A stretch of DNA of 5,759 bases from an uncultured Lysobacteraceae bacterium (lineage in GTDB: Bacteria > Pseudomonadota > Gammaproteobacteria > Xanthomonadales > Rhodanobacteraceae), in assembly GCA_946480705.1 (NCBI GenBank), contig CAMLLF010000294.1, forward strand, positions 1 to 5,759, in the 5' to 3' direction. The translations under genes were made by a program, and so were the position numbers. The notes beneath the pieces are model-generated. The model had not been told where the DNA came from. It saw nothing but the letters and a program-made list of their open reading frames with translations, and made no database searches. Below, piece after piece: positions 1 through 5,634 of the stretch; position 1 is the stretch's first letter, and each line of letters starts with the position of its first letter.

Positions 1-179
1 TGACCTTGCGCGAGATCGACCCGAACGCGCGCTGGTATCCGGACGCCGGCGACTACGAGTACGACGACATCGGCTCGATCGGTTTCGGCACCTCGTACAT
101 GGACACGCTGTACCGCGTCGCCGGCGAACCCAGCGGTCCGCCACAGGAACCGCGACTGCACAGCACCGACCCCCGCTGA
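1..179 (+). CDS. C-terminal part of an unrecognised protein (5' end outside window)
   Basis: An open frame runs from the window edge, with complete codons from base 3, to TGA at 177-179. It gives 58 residues. Nearly every codon ends in G or C, matching the definite genes nearby, so I take it as real. The fragment is acidic and aromatic in its first half (WYPDAGDYEYDD, then SIGFGTSYMDTLYRV) and ends in a proline-rich, probably disordered tail. No signal peptide or membrane segment is visible in this part. In Pseudomonas the DUF971 gene follows hslVU, but this tail does not resemble the end of HslU as I know it. The next gene starts 12 bases downstream, so the two are probably co-transcribed. 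I do not recognise the family, and the identity needs the upstream sequence. Confidence 0.7.
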   Translation, partial: TLREIDPNARWYPDAGDYEYDDIGSIGFGTSYMDTLYRVAGEPSGPPQEPRLHSTDPR

Positions 180-191
180 GGCCGCCGCGCA

Positions 192-548
192 GTGAGCGCC
201 GCGCCGCGCCCCACGGGCATCACCCTGCATCGCGCCTCGCATGTGCTCGAAGTCAGCTTCGACACGGGCGAGGTGTTTCGCCTGCCCTGCGAATACCTGC
301 GCACGCACTCGCCGAGCGCCGAAGTGCAGGGCCACGGTCCCGGCCAGCGCGTGCTCGTCGGCGGCAAGCGCCACGTGAACGTCGACGCGATCGAACCCGT
401 CGGCCACTACGCCGTACTGCTGCGCTTCGACGACGGCCACCAGACCGGCATCTTTTCGTGGACCGTGCTGCATGACCTGGGGCGCAATCAGGACGCGAAC
501 TGGTCTGCCTACCTCGCCGCGCTCGATCAGGCCGGCCTGCAGCGCTGA
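192..548 (+). CDS. DUF971 / GBBH-like N-terminal domain protein
   Basis: This is a 118-residue single-domain protein of the DUF971 family (gamma-butyrobetaine hydroxylase-like N-terminal domain, PF06155 from memory). Visible family hallmarks are the LPCEYLRTHSPSAEVQGHG stretch (31-49), the EPVGHYAV...FDDGH..GIFSW core (68-90) and LHDLGRNQDANW (93-104). The length fits the stand-alone bacterial form. In eukaryotes this fold is the N-terminal domain of 2-oxoglutarate hydroxylases, and in some bacteria it is fused to Mrp/ApbC-type ATPases. The role of the stand-alone protein is not established. No signal peptide is seen, so it is probably cytoplasmic. The start is GTG at 192, with GAGG at 178-181 overlapping the previous gene's stop region, and there is no nearer ATG. 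The short gap suggests co-transcription with the upstream gene. Confidence 0.9.
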   Translation: MSAAPRPTGITLHRASHVLEVSFDTGEVFRLPCEYLRTHSPSAEVQGHGPGQRVLVGGKRHVNVDAIEPVGHYAVLLRFDDGHQTGIFSWTVLHDLGRNQDANWSAYLAALDQAGLQR

Positions 549-657
549 CCGGACCGGCGAAAACCCGATTCCCGCAACGGCAATTTCCGTCGCCCCTCTT
601 TCCCCGCAGCGCCGGAAACGGCACTAATAGGCATCCGGGCACAGTGCGGGGGCACCG

Positions 658-1095
658 ATGCGTCGACGATCGATTCTGGGCAGACTTCTGAGCGGCAGCG
701 GCCTTGTCGCAGCCGCGACGCTCGCCATGGCCGCAGCGTTGCCGGGCAAGACCGAACTGCGCATCGAGGTGCGCCATGGCGACGGCACGCAGGCCATCCT
801 GTCGCGCAGTCTCGATGAACGCGAAGAACGCCGGTTCGGCATCGACGCCGGAAGCGACACCCGCCCCGAAGCGCTCGGCGCACCGCTGCCGCCGCAACCG
901 CCGACGACCGCGGACTATCCGCCCGGCGCCTCACAGCTCGAGTTCGTACAGCGACGCGGCGTCTGGGTGCGCACGTCGACCTTCACGCGCGGCGACGACG
1001 GCAATTGGCAGCTCGTCGCCGACACGCTCGACAACCCGCGCGACCGCAATACGCTGAGCAAGCCGCTCGTGGGGACGATACGGCCGGTGGAGTAG
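658..1095 (+). CDS. Small exported protein of unknown function (paralogue A)
   Basis: This 145-residue protein is of no family I recognise. It begins with an Arg-rich n-region (MRRR) and a hydrophobic Ala/Leu stretch to about residue 28. Signal peptidase sites are possible after AMA (25) or AAA (27), so export to the periplasm is inferred. The mature part has a strand-like, charged block (31-60), a Pro-rich linker with GAPLPPQPP (74-82), and a C-terminal block with W103 and W117 followed by LVxDxL. These three parts match the protein encoded at 1239-1712 in the same order. There are no cysteines. Third positions are mostly G/C: 27 of 145 codons end in A or T by hand count. The ATG has only a G-run (648-652) as a weak ribosome site. 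A poor promoter-like pair, TTCCCC (600-605) and ACTAAT (623-628) with 17 bases between, lies upstream. Confidence 0.75.
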   Translation: MRRRSILGRLLSGSGLVAAATLAMAAALPGKTELRIEVRHGDGTQAILSRSLDEREERRFGIDAGSDTRPEALGAPLPPQPPTTADYPPGASQLEFVQRRGVWVRTSTFTRGDDGNWQLVADTLDNPRDRNTLSKPLVGTIRPVE

Positions 1096-1179
1096 AAACT
1101 TCAAAGCGAGGCGAATTGCCACTGCTCGAACCCTACCCGACTGGACCGCACGCGTGCGCATACTTCATTTGTTGCCACA

Positions 1180-1185
1180 GGGGAG
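1180..1185 (+). promoter_or_regulatory. Shine-Dalgarno-like GGGGAG upstream of an alternative GTG start
   Basis: GGGGAG lies 8 bases before a GTG at 1194 that is in frame with the small exported protein downstream. It is the best Shine-Dalgarno match in the 1096-1238 gap. The ATG at 1239 has only the purine run GAAGAAAG (1227-1234) before it. A CATACT hexamer at 1159-1164 could be a -10 box giving an RNA start near 1171, but no good -35 box sits 16-18 bases before it. The site would decide between a 172- and a 157-residue product. Confidence 0.4.
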
Positions 1186-1238
1186 TTCGCAAGGTGATCC
1201 TGCGCGGACAACGAGCGCAAGCAAGCGAAGAAAGCTTT

Positions 1239-1712
1239 ATGCACAAGGCGCTTTTTTTAATATTTTTCGCCGCGCCTTTTGTGGCGATACCGGCATTCGC
1301 CGCCCAGTCCCACGATGATCATCGAACGGCGCTCGCCGAGCGCGCAGCAAAGAATGTCGTGATCACGATCACACGAACCGACCCGGACGGCGCCCGCATT
1401 ACCGAAACCCGGCAACTGAGCCAAACCGAGTTCAAAGCACTTGCAGGAAGCGATGATCTCAGGATCAAAAGCGCTGCACAGATTGCCTCCGAAAGCGGCG
1501 CGCCCCCGCTACCGAATCCCCCGTTACCCGGAACGCTTCCGGATAGCACGACCAGCATCGGTATTCATCAACGGCTCAACGATTGGACGCGCGACACGAC
1601 CTACGGACGAGTTCCGGGTGGCGATTGGTATCTCGTCAAAGACGTCCTCGAAATGCACGGTCCGCCACCGTGCAATCCGAACGACGATAGCTGCGGCAAC
1701 TTGCCGGATTGA
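1239..1712 (+). CDS. Small exported protein of unknown function (paralogue B)
   Basis: This 157-residue protein (from ATG 1239) is of no family I recognise. The N-terminus reads as a classic signal peptide: MHK, then a hydrophobic run, then AFA|AQ at about residue 21/22. The mature part repeats the layout of the upstream protein: block 38-67, GAPPLPNPP (87-95), and a C-terminal block with W116 and W130 followed by LVxDxL. It adds a tail with two cysteines six residues apart (C145, C152), which could form a disulphide or bind metal. I chose ATG 1239 because it places the signal peptide normally. GTG 1194 is in frame, has a better ribosome site, and would add 15 residues. Composition is odd: about 58 of 157 codons end in A or T by hand count, with two TTA and two ATA codons, unlike its GC-rich neighbours. 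Confidence 0.75.
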   Translation: MHKALFLIFFAAPFVAIPAFAAQSHDDHRTALAERAAKNVVITITRTDPDGARITETRQLSQTEFKALAGSDDLRIKSAAQIASESGAPPLPNPPLPGTLPDSTTSIGIHQRLNDWTRDTTYGRVPGGDWYLVKDVLEMHGPPPCNPNDDSCGNLPD

Positions 1713-1802
1713 CAGAGCGGGCGAATCAGCTTCACGCCATTGCGCAGCGGTTTCGCTATCACAACCCAACCGCGGTTCGACGCGACAGAGCGCCAGCAAC
1801 AG

Positions 1803-1831
1803 TCGATAGTCTGCGGCGGGTGCGCTAGCAT
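1803..1831 (+). promoter_or_regulatory. Predicted sigma70-type promoter of ubiE
   Basis: The -35-like TCGATA (1803-1808, 4 of 6 consensus bases) and the -10-like TAGCAT (1826-1831, 4 of 6) are separated by 17 bases. Transcription would start about 7 bases after the -10 box, at or next to the ubiE ATG at 1839. No Shine-Dalgarno sequence lies between the box and the ATG. The match is by eye only, and hexamers this weak occur by chance. Confidence 0.4.
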
Positions 1832-1838
1832 CCGCCGC

Positions 1839-2588
1839 ATGAGCGATCAGCCCACTACGCATTTCGGCTACCGCGACGTTCCGGTCGCCGAGAAGCAGAA
1901 ACTCGTCGGCGACGTGTTCACGTCCGTGGCCGAGAAGTACGACCTCATGAACGACCTGATGTCGTTCGGCATCCACCGGCTCTGGAAACGGCATTTCGTC
2001 GCGATCAGCGGTCTGCGCCGCGGCGATCGCGTGCTGGATCTGGCCGGCGGCACCGGCGACATTGCGGCGCTGATGCTGCCGCAGGTCGGCACCGAGGGCG
2101 AGGTCGTGATCGGCGACATCAACGACGCGATGCTGCGCGTCGGTCGCGACCGCCTGACCGACCGCGGACTCGTTCAGGGCCTGCGCTACGCGCAGCTCAA
2201 TGCGGAAGCGCTGCCGTTCCCGGATCGCAGTTTCGATGCCGTCACGATCGCGTTCGGACTGCGCAACGTCACCGACAAGCAGCGCGCGCTCGGCGAGATG
2301 CATCGCGTGCTCAGGATCGGCGGCCGGGCGCTGATCCTCGAGTTTTCCGAAGTGCGCCAGGACTGGCTCAGGCCGCTCTACGACTTCCATTCGTTCAAGG
2401 TGCTGCCGCGGCTCGGCCGCCTGTTCGCCCAGGATGCCGACAGCTATCGCTATCTCGCCGAATCGATCCGCAAGCATCCGAACCAGGAGACGCTGCGCGG
2501 CATGCTCGAGCAGGCCGGCTTCGCCAAGGTCGAGGTGCGCAACCTCAGCGCCGGCATCGTCGCGATCCATCGCGGCTATCGCGTCTGA
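1839..2588 (+). CDS. ubiE: UbiE, ubiquinone/menaquinone C-methyltransferase
   Basis: This SAM-dependent C-methyltransferase methylates the benzoquinol ring (2-octaprenyl-6-methoxy type) in ubiquinone synthesis, and demethylmenaquinol where menaquinone is made. The 249 residues match the usual length (E. coli about 251). Visible motifs are YDLMNDLMSFGIHRLWK (34-50, UbiE signature), the SAM-binding VLDLAGGTGD (65-74), the acidic D93 after the second strand, NAEALPFPD (121-129), FGLRNVTD (139-146), RVLRIGGRALILEFS (156-170, second signature) and the typical C-terminal IHRGYRV. The TTHFGYRDV opening is like xanthomonad UbiE from memory. An upstream in-frame extension to 1740 has no UbiE-like sequence, so ATG 1839 is the start. 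The ubiJ-ubiB genes that follow ubiE in E. coli are not here: an aminopeptidase gene follows instead. It has no clear ribosome site and may be translated from a leaderless mRNA. Confidence 0.97.
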   Translation: MSDQPTTHFGYRDVPVAEKQKLVGDVFTSVAEKYDLMNDLMSFGIHRLWKRHFVAISGLRRGDRVLDLAGGTGDIAALMLPQVGTEGEVVIGDINDAMLRVGRDRLTDRGLVQGLRYAQLNAEALPFPDRSFDAVTIAFGLRNVTDKQRALGEMHRVLRIGGRALILEFSEVRQDWLRPLYDFHSFKVLPRLGRLFAQDADSYRYLAESIRKHPNQETLRGMLEQAGFAKVEVRNLSAGIVAIHRGYRV

Positions 2589-2594
2589 CGGTCG

Positions 2595-2613
2595 CGCGGC
2601 GCCCCGCGCCGCG
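2595..2613 (+). terminator. GC-only hairpin just after ubiE (possible terminator)
   Basis: A perfect 8-bp inverted repeat (CGCGGCGC / GCGCCGCG) with a CCC loop begins 6 bases after the ubiE stop. No T-run follows it, so it is not a standard intrinsic terminator. It could pause polymerase, protect the mRNA end, or be chance in GC-rich DNA. The downstream gene has its own promoter-like sequence, which fits a transcript boundary here. Confidence 0.3.
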
Positions 2614-2631
2614 AGCGGCTCACCGACGCAA

Positions 2632-2660
2632 CTGGCAGCGGACGCCGGCGGTGGCATACT
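2632..2660 (+). promoter_or_regulatory. Predicted sigma70-type promoter of the M1 aminopeptidase gene
   Basis: CTGGCA (2632-2637, 4 of 6 to TTGACA) and CATACT (2655-2660, 4 of 6 to TATAAT) are separated by exactly 17 bases. Transcription would start near 2667, leaving a leader of about 20 bases before ATG 2688. There is no recognisable Shine-Dalgarno sequence in that leader. The call is by eye. Confidence 0.45.
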
Positions 2661-2687
2661 CGGGCTTTCCCCATCGCCCGGCCCGCC

Positions 2688-4562
2688 ATGTCACCGATCC
2701 ATGCCTTGCTGCCCGCGCTCGCCCTGATTGCCTCGACCGCCGCCGTGACCGCGCAGGCGGCGAGCGATCCGAACTCCTACGCCGAGACCGACAAGGTGCG
2801 CGTGACGAACCTCGCGCTCGACCTGCACGTCACGTTCCGCACGCACCAGATCGTCGGCAAGGCCGAACTCAGCCTCGACTGGCGCGACAAGAATGCGCGC
2901 GAGCTCAAGCTCGACACTCGCGGCCTGTCGATCGCGACCGTCGAAATCGTCGACGCCGCGGGCAAGACGTCGCCGGCCGTGTTCTCGCTCGGCACGGCCG
3001 ACAAGATCCTCGGCGCGCCGCTGATCGTGAAGTTCGACCAGCAGGCGCCGAAGGTGCGCGTGTCGTACGCGACGCACCCGGAGGCCTCGGGCCTGCAGTG
3101 GCTCAGTGAAACGCAGACCGCGGGCAAGAAGCACCCGTTCCTGTTCTCGCAGTCGCAGGCGATTCACGCGCGCTCCTGGGTGCCGCTGCAGGATACGCCG
3201 GCCGTGCGCTTCACCTACAGCGCCGACGTGCACGTGCCCAAGCCGCTGCGCGCGGTCATGAGCGCGAACAATCATCCCGATGCCTCGGTCGAGACCGGCG
3301 AGTTCCATTTCGAGATGGACAAGCCGATTCCGTCGTACCTGCTCGCGCTCGCGGTCGGCGACATCGCGGCCAAGAGCACCGGCCCGCGCACGGCCGTCTA
3401 TGCCGAACACGCCATGGTCGACAAGGCGGCGAAGGAGTTCGAAGACACCGAGAAGATGATCGTCGCGACCGAGAAGCTCTATGGCAGCTATCGCTGGGGA
3501 CGCTACGACATCCTCGTGCTGCCGCCGAGCTTTCCGTTCGGCGGCATGGAGAACCCGCGCATGACGTTCGCGACGCCGACCGTCATCGTCGGCGACAAGA
3601 GCCTGACCTCGCTGGTCGCCCACGAACTCGCGCATTCGTGGTCGGGCAATCTCGTCACGAATTCGAGCTGGAAGGACATCTGGCTCAATGAAGGATTCAC
3701 GAGCTATGTCGAGAACCGCATCGTCGAGGCGGTCTACGGCCGCGAACAGTCGGACATGGAAGACGTGATCAGCCAGTTCGGCCTGAAGCAGGAAATGGCC
3801 GAACTCAAGCCCGAAGACCAGCTGCTCATGCTCGCGCCGCTCGTCGGCCGCGACCCCGACGAAGCGCTGACCGACGTGGCCTACATCAAGGGCGCGTGGT
3901 TCCTGACCTTCCTCGAAAAGCGCTTCGGCCGCCCGGCGTTCGATGCGTTCCTGCGCGGCTGGTTCGACGCGCACGCGTTCCAGAGCGTCGACAGCGACGT
4001 GTTCGTCGCCTATCTGCAGAAACACCTCATCGACAAGCACCCGGGCAAGGTCAAGCCGGCCGAGATCGACGCATGGCTCAAGCAGCCGGGCCTGCCGGAG
4101 ACGGCCGAGCCGGCGAAATCGGCACGCTTCGACAAGGTCGACGCGGCCCGCACCGATTGGCTCGGCGGCAAGCGCGATGCGGCGTCGCTGGCCGCGGCCA
4201 AGTGGGGCACGCAGGAAACCGTGCGCTTCCTCGAAGGACTGCCGGAAAAGCTCGACGCGAAGCAGCTCGACGAGCTCGACGCCGCGCTGCATTTCAATGG
4301 CACCGCGAACGGCGAGATCGCGCAGCGCTGGTATCCGCTGACCGTGCGCAGCGGCTATGCGAAGGCGCGTCCGTCGATTGAGCAGTTCCTGATCGGCATC
4401 GGCCGGCGCAAGCTCATCATGCCGACCTGGGAAGCGCTGATGACCACGCCCGACGGACTGACCTTCGCCGAAGGCGTGTTCGCCAAGGCGCGCCCGGGCT
4501 ACCACCCGATCACGACGGGATCGGTCCAGGCGGCACTGGACAAGGCCAGGAAGAAAAACTGA
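2688..4562 (+). CDS. Exported M1 family zinc aminopeptidase (leukotriene A4 hydrolase type)
   Basis: This 624-residue metallopeptidase removes N-terminal residues from peptides. The zinc site is HELAH (312-316) plus E335 in NEGF, with the family's 18-residue gap. The N-terminus-binding motif GGMEN is at 285-289 and the catalytic-type tyrosine is Y399. Order: signal peptide (about 1-24, TAQA|AS), beta domain (to about 205, with FSQSQAIHARSW at 153-164), catalytic domain (to about 430) and a helical LTA4H-type C-terminal domain. There, G572-R573-R574-K575 aligns by eye with the carboxylate-binding GRMK of human LTA4H (R563, K565). D391 aligns with D375, but L394 replaces Y378. It is likely a peptidase rather than a leukotriene-forming enzyme. 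The signal peptide has only His, no Lys/Arg, in its n-region; periplasmic location is inferred. No in-frame ATG upstream is plausible. It is transcribed toward gpsA. Confidence 0.95.
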   Translation: MSPIHALLPALALIASTAAVTAQAASDPNSYAETDKVRVTNLALDLHVTFRTHQIVGKAELSLDWRDKNARELKLDTRGLSIATVEIVDAAGKTSPAVFSLGTADKILGAPLIVKFDQQAPKVRVSYATHPEASGLQWLSETQTAGKKHPFLFSQSQAIHARSWVPLQDTPAVRFTYSADVHVPKPLRAVMSANNHPDASVETGEFHFEMDKPIPSYLLALAVGDIAAKSTGPRTAVYAEHAMVDKAAKEFEDTEKMIVATEKLYGSYRWGRYDILVLPPSFPFGGMENPRMTFATPTVIVGDKSLTSLVAHELAHSWSGNLVTNSSWKDIWLNEGFTSYVENRIVEAVYGREQSDMEDVISQFGLKQEMAELKPEDQLLMLAPLVGRDPDEALTDVAYIKGAWFLTFLEKRFGRPAFDAFLRGWFDAHAFQSVDSDVFVAYLQKHLIDKHPGKVKPAEIDAWLKQPGLPETAEPAKSARFDKVDAARTDWLGGKRDAASLAAAKWGTQETVRFLEGLPEKLDAKQLDELDAALHFNGTANGEIAQRWYPLTVRSGYAKARPSIEQFLIGIGRRKLIMPTWEALMTTPDGLTFAEGVFAKARPGYHPITTGSVQAALDKARKKN

Positions 4563-4573
4563 TACCGGAAGAA

Positions 4574-4601
4574 CGGCACGGCGGCTGCGGCCGCCGTGCC
4601 G
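4574..4601. terminator. Perfect 12-bp hairpin between convergent genes, likely bidirectional terminator
   Basis: The left arm CGGCACGGCGGC (4574-4585) is perfectly complementary to the right arm GCCGCCGTGCCG (4590-4601), with the 4-base loop TGCG. It sits 11 bases after the aminopeptidase stop and 12 bases after the end of gpsA on the opposite strand. On the + strand no T-run follows. On the - strand it is followed by TTCTTCC and, further on, a T5 run, so it looks more like a terminator for secB-gpsA. A role in stopping both convergent transcripts is inferred from position. Confidence 0.65.
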
Positions 4602-4613
4602 GGACGCGCCGCG

Positions 4614-5630
4614 CTAGGGCAGCGGTTCCGGATATTCAGGCTTCTGCTCGCGCGCGAGCAGCAGGCGCAGACCTTCGGTCGGCGTGATTTCCTCGTGCAG
4701 CACACGCTGCACGCTCTGCGCGATCGGCAGCTCGACGCCGTGGCGCGTGGCCAGGCGGATGACCTCGTCGGCAGTCTGCACGCTCTCGACGACCTGACCG
4801 ATCTCCGCCACAGCCTGACGCAGCGGCGTGCCGCGGCCCAGCGCGAGCCCGAGGCGTCGGTTGCGCGACAGGTCGCCGGTGCAGGTCAGCACCAGATCGC
4901 CGAGACCGGCGAGCCCCATCAGCGTTTCCGCGCGCGCGCCGAGCGCAACGCCCAGCCGCAGCATTTCGTTGAGACCGCGCGTGATCAGTCCGGCACGCGC
5001 ATTGAGGCCGAGCTGCATGCCGTCGGCGACGCCGGTCGCTACGGCGAGCACGTTCTTCATTGCGCCGCCGAGCTCGGCGCCGAGCATGTCGGTGCCGGTG
5101 TAGGCGCGGAACGTCGGACCGTGCAGTTGTTCGGCGACGGTCTGCGCGAAGTCGGGGTCGTCGGAGTGGACCGTGACGGCGGTCGGCAGGCCGTCGACGA
5201 CTTCGCGCGCGAACGACGGTCCGGTCACGATCGCCGCCGGTTGGCCCGGCAGGATTTCTTCGACGAGCTCATGGAGGAATCGGCCGGTACCGGGCTCGAA
5301 GCCCTTGGTGGCCCAGGCCAGGCCCCGAAACCGCGACGGCAGCTCGGCGAGCTTCTCGACGAGTTCGCGGAACGCGTGGCTCGGCGCGACGACGAGGATC
5401 CAGTCGGCGTCGACGACGCCCGCAGCGAGATCTGCGCTGTAGTTCAGCGTGGCCGGCAACGCGCTCTGCGGCAGATAACGCGCGTTGCGGCCGGTATCGG
5501 CCATGGCCCGCATCGCAGCGGCATCGCGCCCCCACAGCGTGGTGTGGACGCCGTGCCGGGCGAGCAGGCTGGCCAGCGCAGTGCCCCAGGAGCCGGCACC
5601 CAGGACGGCGACCCGGGGTTGCGCAGTCAT
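4614..5630 (-). CDS. gpsA: GpsA, NAD(P)-dependent glycerol-3-phosphate dehydrogenase
   Basis: This cytoplasmic enzyme reduces dihydroxyacetone phosphate to sn-glycerol-3-phosphate, the backbone for phospholipid synthesis. The 338 residues match the usual length (E. coli 339). The nucleotide-binding loop [10 protein letters not shown] is at 11-20. Other visible family motifs are WATKG (106-110), [10 protein letters not shown] (135-144), [13 protein letters not shown] (188-200) with the expected catalytic K192, and [20 protein letters not shown] (239-258), which includes D245 and the R256-N257 substrate-site pair. Nothing key is missing. The ATG at 5630 lies 4 bases after the secB stop, with no strong ribosome site, so translation is probably coupled to secB. 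The secB-gpsA order is the common one in gammaproteobacteria. The long + strand reading frame opposite this gene is a composition artefact. Confidence 0.97.
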   Translation of the reverse strand: MTAQPRVAVLGAGSWGTALASLLARHGVHTTLWGRDAAAMRAMADTGRNARYLPQSALPATLNYSADLAAGVVDADWILVVAPSHAFRELVEKLAELPSRFRGLAWATKGFEPGTGRFLHELVEEILPGQPAAIVTGPSFAREVVDGLPTAVTVHSDDPDFAQTVAEQLHGPTFRAYTGTDMLGAELGGAMKNVLAVATGVADGMQLGLNARAGLITRGLNEMLRLGVALGARAETLMGLAGLGDLVLTCTGDLSRNRRLGLALGRGTPLRQAVAEIGQVVESVQTADEVIRLATRHGVELPIAQSVQRVLHEEITPTEGLRLLLAREQKPEYPEPLP

Positions 5631-5634
5631 GCGA

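Noticed and set aside
611..622. Small hairpin GCCG-GAAA-CGGC between the DUF971 gene and the next gene
   Set aside because: It has only 4 base pairs and no T-run, which is expected by chance in GC-rich DNA.
253..897. 214-codon open frame on the - strand opposite the DUF971 gene and first exported protein
   Set aside because: It is antisense to the DUF971 gene, with an extremely Arg-rich translation typical of a shadow frame.
1005..1238. In-frame upstream extension of the second exported protein
   Set aside because: It overlaps the end of the first exported protein in another frame and would bury the signal peptide. Only the short extension from 1194 is worth considering.
1313..1324. Perfect 12-bp palindrome CGATGATCATCG, possible operator
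   Set aside because: It lies inside coding sequence and is produced by His/Asp codons. No second copy or promoter is close by.
1713..1838. Search for a terminator or small RNA in the gap before ubiE
   Set aside because: Only a 4-bp stem (AGCG-GTTT-CGCT, about 1746-1757) was seen, with no T-run and no RNA-like structure beyond the ubiE promoter-like boxes.
1524..2657. 377-codon open frame on the - strand across ubiE and the preceding gene
   Set aside because: It covers a certain UbiE in antisense and spans intergenic gaps. The composition is that of a shadow frame.
2691..4505. 604-codon open frame on the - strand opposite the aminopeptidase
   Set aside because: It is antisense to a certain gene in GC-rich DNA, where opposite frames stay open by codon bias. 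Its translation is Arg/Glu/His-rich with no recognisable domain.
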